Below, in pieces: positions 24,657-36,500 of a stretch of 64,000 nt of DNA (its first letter is position 1; every line of letters begins with the position of its first letter). Source of the stretch: Odiellus spinosus (lineage: Eukaryota; Arthropoda; Arachnida; Opiliones; Phalangiidae). The stretch lies in assembly GCA_963920705.1 (NCBI GenBank), contig OY987237.1:16770601-16834600 (forward strand). The letters are read 5' to 3'. Below the pieces are notes generated by a model. That model saw only the letters and a list, made by a program, of their open reading frames with translations. It had not been told where the DNA came from and made no database searches. A program made the position numbers and the translations under genes.

Positions 24657-26282
24657 TATCTTAGAGATAAATAACTTGGCCCGTCTTAACACGCGTTGAA
24701 ATAACTGGGTGAAATATAAAGTGGAATTGTAATCTCTTCTCCTGTTACTCTCCGAGTGGTGGCGCGACGGTCGCCGCGCGAACTTCCGCGAATAATATTA
24801 ACCATTTTGATTTTACAACTCGAGCTAGGCTATACGCTTTATCTATTGGATAAGATAAAGAAGGCGACTCTCGTTGTAAACTCGTACTGATCTTAACCGT
24901 AGTAAGATATAGATAATCCCGTTCTTAGAATGACTCCTATTTCCTATTAAAACTCTGATTGAAGCGCGTTTTGAAAATGGTTCCTTCTTAGAGCGAGTGT
25001 CTAGAAAGGGCGAGGACTAGTTCTATCCGATGATGGCGAAAACGCGTCTCGCGATAATCAATACTTGTCAGAACCCCCGCTTCCGCCTTTTTCATTCTTA
25101 AAATGACTCGAATCGCGGTTAGGAATAGCTCGGATAAGGAAGTTTTCTAAGAGCGCGATTGTCTCCTATACTCCTTGGAGCTTTATCATTCGTCTTCTCT
25201 TTCTTTTTCCGAGCAAGTTCTTTTTTTTTTTCTTCTTCTTCTTTTGCGAGGAGAGAGGGGGGGGGGGGTATTTCTAGCGGAGAAGGTTTAATCCACGCGA
25301 GATCTATTAAGGGATCAACCATAAAGCATTTCTCCGACCACTCCCACGCGCACCCAGGCAATTACAAGGGCGGATGCCCACCCGGAACTATCTAACGCCA
25401 CCTATAGATAATTTCCCGTAGCCGGTTCGGCGTTAACATTCTATAAAAGAATAAATTCTCGAAGCTTTACTATATTTTTAGGAAACTTAATCAATTTAAG
25501 GTATAGGTATAGATAAAAAAAATTTCTGGTTTTTAAAGATCGAGCTTTGAATTTGACCAAACTTTATCGCAACCTTGGAGACTAAAAATAGTTAAAAGTT
25601 TATTGCTAAGAAACTTTGACATTACTCCATGGTGGCCAACAAATTATCCCAATTTTGTAAAACGTATTAACATTATATATATATATTTTTATTAATAAAT
25701 CGTGGATATGAAAACTCGATAAAAAATACGCGTAAAGTTTTGCCCCAAAATATCGGTAATGCGGGCTTTTCCTGGAGCTCGAATGTACGAGGGTTGAAAC
25801 ACTTTCGCAGGGGCGCGTTATATTTCAATGGGAAATTTATACCCTTTAAAGTAAGCTTCTACACGAACATTCTCGGAATCATTTTGAACTAAAATTAAAA
25901 ATAATATTAATTAAACTAATTTAATTCATTTATTTTAAATGAAAGTTTTATTTTTCGAACGTCTCGATGATCAGGGATTCAATTTCGTCTTAATAAATGA
26001 TCCCTAACGCGGGGGCTGGGGGGGTTTACTAAAAATAGTCCCTAGTTCGAGCCTGTATAGTATCTATAGTAGTAGTCGCGGGAAGCGAGGTGGGATTGAA
26101 AGGGCTCCGCTATTCCGTCTATCCTCGTATCGGCAGTACTTTATTTTTGGTTTTGAGCGCCAGGCCGAAAGATAATAAGGGAGTGCTTGTTATAGCCGCG
26201 CTCGACCCCAGACAGACGAGGGACTCTAAGAGACTGCCGCTACCCGACCTCCCATACCAGAGAGACCTTAGAGAGCGAAGAA

Positions 26283-26324
26283 GGGAGCGGGGGCCGGGGG
26301 TTGGGATTGTAGGGTTGGGGTAGG
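26283..26324 (+). other. G-quadruplex motif, + strand
   Basis: Six or more runs of three to five G bases within 42 bases (ggg, ggggg, ggggg, ggg, ggg, gggg, ggg) with loops of one to six. This satisfies the usual four-run quadruplex rule several times over. Confidence 0.7.
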
Positions 26325-26422
26325 GCAACGCCCACTTGGGGCGCAAAATTGAGAGCGCCAACTCGAAAAACCAGGCAAGGAACACACACTCTCTACCACT
26401 CCCATTTACAATGGATACCACC

Positions 26423-26444
26423 ACCCCCCAAACCCCAACCCCAA
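26423..26444 (-). other. G-quadruplex motif, minus strand
   Basis: The + strand shows four C runs (ccccccaaaccccaacccc then caac), so the minus strand has GGGG-TT-GGGG-TTT-GGGGGG. It lies about 100 bp from the + strand quadruplex at 26283-26324, on the opposite strand. Confidence 0.55.
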
Positions 26445-27799
26445 CTCTCAAATACATCCACTACCCCCCTCCCCTCCTTCTACGCGCTGGTTTCGAGGGG
26501 CAGTCGCGATTTGCTTCGAGTTTAACGCTATATTATAACCTCCTTTAACTTTTATTCGTTCGATACAAATTCTCATACTGGGTTTAGATTAATAATATTT
26601 ATAAGAAATTCAGCTTTCCTATGGATAAAACTGAAAATAGGCCAAAATATTGACTTGAAAATGAAACCAGAATGGGTCAGATTGAGAATATGGTCGTGGA
26701 AATGAAATTAAACAAACGCTAAGCGTTCAAAATTTAGATAAGGACGCGATTGATACGAGAGAAAAGTCATGTAGAAATGAAATAAATTGGCTGCCCAATA
26801 TGTTTCGAGAGAATTGGCGAAGTTACTTAAGAACCTAGTTAAGAAATTAATAATTATTGATCTCCTGGAATGGAAACTTTGCCAATTTGGTTTGTTTAGT
26901 TAGTGGTCGCGGTTTAAACAAGATTCTCATCCTTAGCGAATTTTATACGGAAGATTCCATCTCGAGTAAAGATTCTTATAGAGTCTTAATTCTTTCGTAA
27001 ATCGCGCCGATGTTATTCAACTTTGGACCCGCGTCGAATCTCTCGTAGATCACTCGACTCCTCCTTAGTTTTCTTTCCCTCGAGACACTCGTCTCCTTTT
27101 CAAACTAGAATTGAATCCAAAAGCGAGCTTGACTAGATATCGCGCCTAACTTCGATACTAGCTTCACTCTCGTCTCGAAAAGCGTTTCATTTCTCAGTTC
27201 CATTTTAGAATTCAACGCTGTTATATCTAAGAGAAACGCTTCTTCCACTAATAGCGCCAATTATACTATTATAGGTTATAGGCGTTGAATTCTCCGGGTG
27301 AAGTTTTAGCGCGGTTCGATATCGGATCGATATTAGAATAATCTTCTTTTTTTTCGGTTCTAAAGGAGCAAAAGTGTTTTCGTTCTTGGTTAGTCGAGGA
27401 ATAAGTTAGAAGGCTTTCTCTATTTTTTTGGATTTACGTGACGTCCAGTTTATGGCGTATTAACTGGGAGGCTAAGAACGGGAGACTATAGACTCGTAGG
27501 GATGGACGAACTCGGGTTTTTGTTTTAAATCGTGGCGTGGCGGCTATCGTTTACCAATATCGTTGGAAATTTCGCCACCCACGCCTCGAATCTACGATCT
27601 ATAGGGTTTAACAGCTCGCTTTCCACACACCGGAAAAAAATGAAATCTCACTCGATATTTTCATTCATTTATCATTGGAATTTTTTGCTTTTTAAAAACA
27701 AAGAGGGACTCGAGCCGGTTACTTTTTGTAAATTTTTATTCCAACGATACGTGTAGATTGAACTTAACGCCGTGAAACAACGTTATTCAACGTATATCT

Positions 27800-27978
27800 T
27801 CGGCTTAAATAAAATATATAATGTAGATTAATCCAAAATAATTTAATTGGGTTAAAATAGTAAAGTAGATTATGATAACGTTAAATAAACCCTACTAATG
27901 TAAATGAAAGCAAAAATAACATTAACTAATATAAATTGAACCAAATAACGTAGATTGGACCAAAATAACATTGAAAAT
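27800..27978. repeat. Degenerate AT-rich tandem repeat, unit near 28 bp
   Basis: There are about six loose copies of a unit like aatgtagattgaaccaaaat + aacatt, for example at 27820, 27870, 27898 and 27948. The variation is high, so this is an old array. Confidence 0.6.
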
Positions 27979-30059
27979 TTAGATCGCGTTGAAATCATTT
28001 CGAGACTATTTTAGGGTTGAATTAATTTTGACGCTTTCCCGGGGAGACAAAGACAATAGACACTATCTAAAGATGATTTTTGGGTGCGCCGATGTTTCAG
28101 GGTTATCTATATATCTTGGATTAAACATCGCCAAAAACATATTTCTATTAATAACGTATAGAATTCAATTTGTCATTATCATCTACTAACAAAAAAGGGT
28201 GGGATAAATTAATGATATAGGCGTAATTAAGAAAATGTAAATATAAACCTAAAATTAATTTAAGTTGCCTTTTTTTTTCGGAGTATGGGTTTTTCGCCCG
28301 GATCACCCAGGGGGGGTCTAAATAGAGACTTAAAAATATTCAAGTAGGCGGAATTAATTTCTCACGATTTCTATTGTTTCGGCGTTTTGCGACACGCGTT
28401 ATTTCCAAGCCATTCTTCTCATCTTTCAAGCCGTAAGACGACAGACATCTCAATAAACTTCAATCGCTCAATTTATTCGAAGCCAAGTATTATTAACGTC
28501 GCAATTCTTACAATTAAAATACAAGAATTGCGCTGATTTTTCATCAATTCTAAATGGAAATAGAGTAGAATTTTCCCAAAATATTTCTCCGATAAATTGC
28601 AAATTTATCCTTCGTGTTATTTTTAATTATTTCTATCGAATAGAGAACGGTAATTAGACGTTTTATAATTAGTAATTAGCGCGTATCCTTATACGGATCG
28701 AAATAAAGTTTCCCAATATATACGCGAACCTCGGACAATCGCGGAATTCAAAATTCTTCTCAACCTTAGAATGGATATAAATTCTATACGAATAATATTG
28801 TTTTTTAACGAGAATCCTCGTCTATTTCGAGATGGTAAGGCTTCCACGTTCGGCTTCTATCTTTATAGCGTACGTGGTTGGGAGTTGTCCTCGTTGATGG
28901 TCATCGGAGCGCGCCGCTACGGAGTCGCGCGCTAAACCATTAATAATCTTAAAGTCTGTTTACATTGGTTCGCCATTAGCTTTAATAAATCTAACGCCTC
29001 CCCAACGGAGCTAAGCTACCTTTAAGGTACGGGGATCCCCTTCCACAACCCCGTAAATTACGTAAAAAGGAGAAAGTATTCTATACACGCGGGAAGAACC
29101 AAAAATAAATGGCCCCTATAGGCGAGCGTCATAGCCCCACTTACAAAATTAAAAAAAAAAAAAAACTACAGCTATAATACCGCTCTCGCGTGGTATGGGT
29201 TCAATAGCGCAATATATTTGGAGCTTAAATTCAAAGTAGATAAGAACTATTTTTAACCCAATGACATTTAATATTAGATATCAATACACCTCGGCTAAAT
29301 ATACGCTAAACTTCAAAAATGAAACTTAAATTATTTATATTTAAGAATTTACACACTCGCCCCTTTTTTTAATTTATTATAATTTATTTTTCACGTGACT
29401 ATTTATTAAGATATAGACTTTAAGCCTTTATTAATCCTAATTAAAGTAAAGCCATTTTTGAAACCCGAATTAATATGGATTAAATTTATAGTTTATAATA
29501 CTATTAAAACGACATATTTAAAAATTTATATCTCTTTCAACAAGACGTATTTCTAGAAAAGTAATTATAATTTTCGTACGAAAATAGTAGTTTAATTTCT
29601 AGATTAATTAATTCAATGCTAAATTAATTAGATATCCAATTTTCGAGAGACGTTTAACAATACGCAAATAAGTCTTATTTTTTAGAAGCGGGAGTCAATA
29701 AAAAAATAACTTAATTATCGTTAAATTATTATCGCCTTTTATTTATTAGGATATCATTTAATTGATATTAATGTTAATTAAACGTAAAATAATTTAATTA
29801 TTTAGACTCGTAAAGATTCGTAGAACTTTTACACGCGTTCTTGATGCCACGAAATTCCTGGGCTGATATCCGAATACCAAATACGTCTAATATTATCGCG
29901 TTTACGTCATTTTATGATAATTGACGTCAACCGCGAATAAAAAGCAACGTAATCCCTCCATCAGTTTCATCCCGGGTTTTTTATTTTTTTAATGAAAACC
30001 GAAAAAGGGAAGAAAATTAATGAGTGTGGAAAATAGTGGGCGTGGTTGTAATTTGTTTC

Positions 30060-30180
30060 GGCGGCGGCGTCTGACGACTTTTGATTGGTTCGTCGTTGGC
30101 ACCCGGGCTTCCTATATATAATCCGCTAGGGGGAGGGGGCGCGTACGTCGTGACGTCACGCACCCTCGGCTTAGTTATCT
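30060..30180. promoter_or_regulatory. Promoter-like cluster: inverted CCAAT, TATA and full CRE
   Basis: gattggtt at 30083, tatatataat at 30113-30122 and a perfect TGACGTCA at 30151-30158 lie within 80 bp in a GC-richer island. If the minus strand is transcribed, CRE then TATA is in the usual order. No coding exon was identified on either side, so the target is unknown. More TATAAA boxes occur at 30549 and 30576. Confidence 0.35.
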
Positions 30181-31369
30181 CCCGAATATAATTCTAACCT
30201 GGACGACGACGGATTAAGTTGAAAGCGGCGCCCGAACTAACTAGTCTTTTCTCGCCACCCTATTGGTCGATTCGACCCCGTTAAACACGCCCATTGACCA
30301 GCCTCTTCTCCACCCTCTTTTCGCTATTATTTTACCCCCCTGACGCGGGAGCTGACGTAATTGGCGACTAAGGGAACTCCAACTAGAATCGGTTAGTCTT
30401 TCGTACGGCGTTGCTATAGTAAAACCTTTGTCAGCCTTTGTCGAGAATCAAGCTGACATGACGATGTTTCTGGCTCGGTTCTCGTTGCTTATTCGAGGTG
30501 GTTAACGCGTGTAAGGGGGATAGAAACGGGTGTCGCGACTAGGCACGCTATAAACTATATATGAACTAGAGAAGGTATAAATCATTTCGCCACAAACACA
30601 AGTTCTTGTTTCTGTCGGAGTCTATTCTCTCCTTTCGAGAGCTTCCATTACCTTCGTACAACCTCCGCCTATAATTTTGTTGTTATTAGAAACCGCGGAA
30701 AAAGGAATTTAAAGAATTCGCTTTTAAATATGTTCGTTAGATTTGAAAAATGTCTTTTTAATCCCTCCTCCCTATGACCTCCCTATGACGAATTAACAGG
30801 CTGCTTGTCAAATTTGAATTAACACCATTTGTTTGTTCTTATAATATTTATTTTGTTCGTCTAGAGAACGTTTATTTAGTTTTCAGTCATTAAAGTTGAC
30901 AAGGCGTTCGTTTTATGTCAAACAATTACGTCATTTAGATTTTGAAATTCTCTGCAGTCAAGCCACCTTCTTTCATTAACTAAAATATCATACGCGTTAA
31001 TAGCTGTAGGCAAAAGAATTCTAATTTTAACTCGTCATAGTTATATTAATTTAAATTAGAATTAAACGTATTAAATATAAATTAGAATTAATCGGTATTT
31101 TTTATTAATTTTCCAATTAAATATTACTTAATTATTTAATTTATTAAATTAAAACTGAAATTGATGAAATTGAAATTATTGTAGTGAAACATTTACTATA
31201 GCTAGCTCATCATTGAATTGAACGCGTGGATTGGATACGTTTATAATTGTGGTCTTTCTTTGGCGTTTCGTGTAGGATCTAACGCTGTTTCATTATTGTT
31301 CGTGTTGCACCGGGGATGGGAGGCGAGGTGGATTGAGGATATTATCCGACGCGGCAATTTGTTCTGACA

Positions 31370-31582
31370 CTAGATCACGGAGAACGTGCTCATCCTAAAT
31401 TGGAGACGCGAAACGCTTATAATAATCCGTGTGGGGCTGGTAGTTCGTCTCTGGCACGCGGGGCGCTTGGCTTCCGAGAGCGCGTTTCCTTTAATTTCCT
31501 CGGTGGCCGAGCGCGCGGCGTCCGAGAGAGTGACCTTATAAGCCTTTATCGCCAACGAGACGTTTCGTTTATTATACGTCAT
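31370..31582 (-). CDS. 70-codon ATG-initiated frame in a GC-rich patch, unidentified
   Basis: It starts MTYNKRNVSLAIKAYK and continues VTLSDAARSATEEIKGNA; the first 45 residues look like a soluble helix with GC-ending codons, the rest is basic. Context of the ATG (aaattaATGA) is weak. The opposite strand is also open (31400-31585). No recognisable homologue. Low confidence. Confidence 0.2.
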   Translation of the reverse strand: MTYNKRNVSLAIKAYKVTLSDAARSATEEIKGNALSEAKRPACQRRTTSPTRIIISVSRLQFRMSTFSVI

Positions 31583-32425
31583 TAATTTCCACGCCAATTC
31601 TTTCTTTTCGCCGAATAATACGCCAATAAAGCTCGATCTGGATTAAGTACTTTTACGAAAAATACCGCGCGATAATCAACCGCATTCTCCCTTTAACCCG
31701 ATTGTAATAACGTTTAAAATAAATGCTACGAGAAATAGCGAACGCCGAAGCTATTAAATATTAGAGTGTATTCATTAGCTCCCGAGTTTTGTAAACTTTG
31801 CGACTTTAAAACCTAGATTTTAACCAAAAAGTTTTATTAGTTATTTAAATTACGTCAATATTATCGCGTCAACAATATAATAGCTTAAAAATTCTGTCGT
31901 GTCGCCAAATTTTCGCTTAATTTGAATATAATAACGCTTAATTCGCGTTATATCTATTTTTTATTTATAACGTGTAATAAATTTAACTTTTAAACTTTAG
32001 ACTCGGTCTTTACCGTAAATTACTTAATTCATAAATTCAAATATACGGTATAGGCGTAGTCTTAACTTTGTGTCCGCTTCATCCCAGCAAACTTGTAAAG
32101 AAAAAAATGTTTTTAATCGCGTCTAAGGCTTCTTTATTAATCCGTGATCGCGCCACGCACCCTCTCAATCGAGAGGAACCGAGGCTTAAAATAAAATCCC
32201 ACAATCAACCCGCGTTTTCAATAAGTTTATATCTATAACTCGTATTTAAGGCGCGTTTTCATAAATCGAGGGATTCTTGGCATTTGAATAATTTAAATAA
32301 AAAAGATCCCTATCCCTTAAAGTCTTCCAAATTAATGTCGAGGGCGAATTCAGATTAATATTTATTAGATTAAAAAAATTCAAATTCATTATTTTAACGG
32401 GGTTTCTTATTATTACTCATTTTAG

Positions 32426-32490
32426 GTCCAAGATTTCCAAAGAGTGGAAGTTGTCATCCAAACAACGAGATCTACCACGAATACTGACCA
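32426..32490 (+). CDS. Candidate 65-nt internal exon, unidentified
   Basis: It is bounded by an acceptor ttactcattttag|G and a strong donor CCA|GTAAGT. Two of three frames are open: VQDFQRVEVVIQTTRSTTNTD and SKISKEWKLSSKQRDLPRILT-like. The third frame stops. No homology is recognised and no partner exon was found, so it may also be non-coding RNA or chance. Confidence 0.25.
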
Positions 32491-33400
32491 GTAAGTACTT
32501 TTTAATTTTTATACTTCTAGTTAACCTTGGTTCGTTAAAACTCGCCTAATGAGTCCAATGATAACAAAACCTAATACCATTAAGTTCTCGTACGAGCCGA
32601 AATATTTCCCTACCAAGGCTTAGCAACCAATAATCGACTAATAATCTAAGTAGCTAAAGAGTTTCCTGATGAAAAACGAAAGAATTCCCGTGAAAACGCG
32701 CCTTTATTCGGCTTATTAAGCGGCTAAGTTGAATCTCGGGGGTTCTCGGCTCGAATCTCGAAATAATTTTTATTATCTTTTTTAAATACGTATCTAAATT
32801 GGGGGGAAATATTTTGGGGGGGGTGAATGGGGAATGGGGTGGGCCTCTAGTTCGGCGAATGATGAAGCGAATTTGCACGTGACGCGAATATCGGTCGGGT
32901 CCCGCGTGAGAATCTCCGACGTACAAATATCCAACTTTTTTGAACTTCTCTACGCTACGGTCTTATCCGCGGGATCGAACATTCTCCCATCCATTTTTAT
33001 AATAGATAGATGCTTGTTTCGGGTAAAGGCTAAAAGACCCGCGCTTAAAACACACAGCCACGTAGAGCCAATACGCCTGAAACTAGCTTCACCCGCAAAT
33101 TGCTCTTTACCAAGATAGTATTTATTATTATCCGGCAAAGTAACTATCGAGGGAAAGTTTTAAGGGGAAGCCCTGAGCCCAATTTTCGACACGTTTTTCT
33201 TGGCTTCTAGGGCTATCAGAACTATTTCCTTACTTGATAATGAAACTACAGACAATTCTAAGTAACTTGCCCGAGTATCATTTTCAATTACATTTGTACT
33301 TAATTTTTAAATTAACTTTAAACTTCTTTAAATTATTATACACCCGTCAATTTATTTGTACTACCTATATTAATAATATTTAACCAGTGAAAAATGACGT

Positions 33401-33545
33401 GATATTGATATATATCTTGATTATTATACGTTGAAGATAGCGTCAATAATCCAAATCGTGGTTAAGCGCCTGTAAATGTGTTCCAACCTTCGCGCTCCGG
33501 TGTTCAGGGTGAAGCCCAACCTATTGCGCCTTTACATACGTACGC
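33401..33545 (-). repeat. 150-bp dispersed repeat, copy 1 (inverted relative to copy 2)
   Basis: Read on the minus strand, this matches 60891-61041 at roughly 90 percent by eye over about 130 bp, with few gaps. The best-kept core is gcgc-ataggttgggcttcaccc followed by caccggagcgcgaagg. It has no open frame and no obvious terminal repeats. It could be a short interspersed element or a structured RNA; neither is shown. Confidence 0.8.
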
Positions 33546-33549
33546 GAAG

Positions 33550-36500
33550 AAGCTAATTTTCCATTGGAAAATCATTTTTTTTTATTATGAAAAATTAGAT
33601 TAAAGGAATATTAAGTTATTTTTTTAAATTGTTTACGTAGTGTTTCCCTTTAAACTGGGGTTGGTATCTCGTAGGATAGCTTAAAAGGCGTTGAATCTTT
33701 ACCCCGCAGATTCGATAAGGTAATACGTTTTTTAAATGGTCGGCGTGACAAGCGGGCTAACAAAAATACGTTATAAATTATAACGCTTAAATTATTTAAT
33801 GTATAATATTAAAATTGGCGAAATTATAGTTGTTTTAAAAGCTGGAGATTTGCGGGCCGTCCGCCACCGTACTCTCGCTACACAAACATACGTCAAAATA
33901 ATACCCAATTATTACGTTAATCTTAAATATTAAATATTATTATTATTATTTATTATTATCATTAGGGTTGAACTACTAAAGCTCAACCAGTATTAGAATA
34001 TAATAAAAACAGGCTTGATAAGGAACTATAGAGACGATTAGAAGCACACATTTAGTCGAGTTTTAAGGCGATAAACGAGTTTAACCTTCCCATTTAAATA
34101 GAAGTCGCCACGATAGTATAAGACCAAGGCTTAACTTTAGGCCTTAGAATCAATCTATAAACAATTAGTTTATTTTAAACTAAATTTAATTTAAATATAT
34201 AATGATATATATCCCGTCTTTTAATTAATATTAACTGATATTATGGTGGCAAATAAATTCTCAGTTTATGAAAGGGTTATTTATGATACGGGTTTAAATT
34301 TAATATCAATTGATAATTAATGTTAATATCGTTATAGTATCGATAATTATCGTTGCTCTAAATCTTTATCTTTTGGTGGGAGAAATATATTCGCCCCCTT
34401 CCCCCCTACGGAGTTGACGAGCTTAGGACCGCCTCTGTTAATATGAAAATACTATTAAATATTGTCGCTAGAATTCGCGTTTTATATCGAGTTATTAATC
34501 AATATTATTTCAAGTGATAGTGACACCGATAATTATTCATTCTTTTAGTACATATTAAAATTTTCCTCTTGTCTCTAAACTCCCCGGATCGTTATTTTGT
34601 GGGCGAACCCTTTACTTTAATTTTTCCATATTCGAAAAATGTTTTTTTTCTTCTTAAATTTAAAATGTCGCGTTACTATCCCTTTAATTATTAAATGTAG
34701 ATATTATTAGGAGGCTATAATATTATTTAATCCAAGCACGCGGTCATATTGAAAGAGCCGTAGCTTTAGGAGAAAAGGGAGAGCCGTTGCTTCATATACG
34801 AATTTGATTGATTTTGCGATGTTTTTTTTTTTTTATTTTTGGTTTTTTTTGGTTTGGGTCGTTTTGTACTTGGTCTTGGTGCCACCGCCCAACGCCTATC
34901 AAAACTTAACGCCTATCAAATATTTTTAAAGATAGTTTTTTTATTTCAAATTCAAAATTTGAAACCGGTTCTCTTAAATCTTTAAGCAACGAGATGAATA
35001 TAAAAATGTTCGAATATATTTTCACAATTTATATCGTCTATACAAACTTAGCGTGGGAATAAGAAATTTCAACTTTATAAAAGATATTTAAATTTATCGC
35101 GTCTTCATTTTTAATTTATGTTAATCGATTAGAAATTGATTTATTAGGTTTCATTCTCCCTTTAATTTAATTTTTAATTAAATTTGTAGATTATTAAGTA
35201 TTATTTAACGTCCTGGTCGCCACCGTATATCTAGTATAATTTTAAACGAATCATTTTGGTCAATTTCCCAAATTTGGCGAAGAAATTAAGCAATTTTCTC
35301 GTACACGTTGTCGGCTAGCTCTTTTGAAATAACTATATTTCGTTCGGCTTTCGAATCCGAATAGAATAACTATTAGTTTAACGGTTAATCTCTAACCGGG
35401 TTCCCCGGCTCCCCTTCGTTCGTTTTTCGATTCCGAATCGTAATCGCGAACGGGAAATATTTCCTCGAAAACAAAAATGCGTTACGAGTCGAAATTTATT
35501 TTTAAAAATTTTCCGTATTTAAACCTTACGAATCAAGCGGAGTTTTCAATCGGGACGAAACTATTCTCTTAAGAATTAATTACGCGAATCTGTAGCTTTA
35601 ACTCGTTGAAAATTGGAATTGAACTAACTTCTGTCGTATTTTTTTCCGCGTCGCGATATTGAGGTCTTGTTTTCGACATTTTTTTCAAGAGAGGGTGGAA
35701 GAGAATTAATATTAATTTATTTTGTCCTCGGGATTGAAAAAAATAATTTCTGGCCCTTAAAAAATATTGCTTTTGTTTCAAAACTTCCGAATACTTAGTC
35801 TATTCCGGGTTATTATTATTTAAAAACTCCGCTAAGCCTAGAAATTACCTATACGTAGAAAAAAAGGCTTAGTTAATAAATTAGCCGTCACCTTCCCTTT
35901 AAATTTGTTTTGCCTGGCGCGCGAGGATATTATAATGTTGTCTAAACAACTGACCTAACCGTCATTAAGCGCCCAATTTCTTCCTGATGGTTTCGCGAAT
36001 GTTATTATTATTTTTATTACGTTATTATCGCGAATGGAGAAGCCCGATTTGAATAATCGTACTAAAGGCTGCTCGGCCAGATGGAGTCTGATAAAATGTG
36101 GATAAACGCTGACCGCCAGCGAGGATGGGTTTCTTTTCGGGCGCATCCGTCATGTAATAAAGGGGCCGTTAGTTGACAACCACGCGCCAAATATTAGTTA
36201 GAAATTTGACGAAGAAGACCCTCTTGGCGCCAAGGCTATAGCCATGCCCTTATCATTTTATTTTCTATAGCGGACGTGTACTATACAAATATAATTTATC
36301 AGGCACCGGGCTATTAAGCTTTCATCTTTTTTAAGATATCTCAAAAATCTCTTTTTAAAATTAACATTGAAATCAGAAAATCTCGACAAATTTCCTCGCT
36401 TTGTAAGATAGTTCTATTTTAGCCGCTAGAGGTCCTCTAACCCTGATCCGAATACGCCATATAATTATTAGCCCGATTTAAATTTGCTTGAAATAATAAC

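Larger units (their letters stand above)
24660..30050. other. Non-coding stretch with G-quadruplex pair and degenerate repeat
   Basis: Besides the 26.3-26.4 kb quadruplex motifs and the 27.8 kb degenerate repeat, it has a G12 run at 25257 and a pyrimidine run at 25225. The frame 26119-26457 on the minus strand reads through the G/C-rich patch and is not a credible gene. Confidence 0.6.

Noticed and set aside
25780-25830. Third copy of the 150-bp repeat (gttgaaacactttcgcaggggc)
   Set aside because: Only about 25 bases resemble the pair at 33401 and 60891 and the flanks do not align; too weak to call.
26119-26457. 112-codon minus-strand frame
   Set aside because: Reads through the G/C-run patch, has low-complexity content and no ATG-supported start or splice signals.
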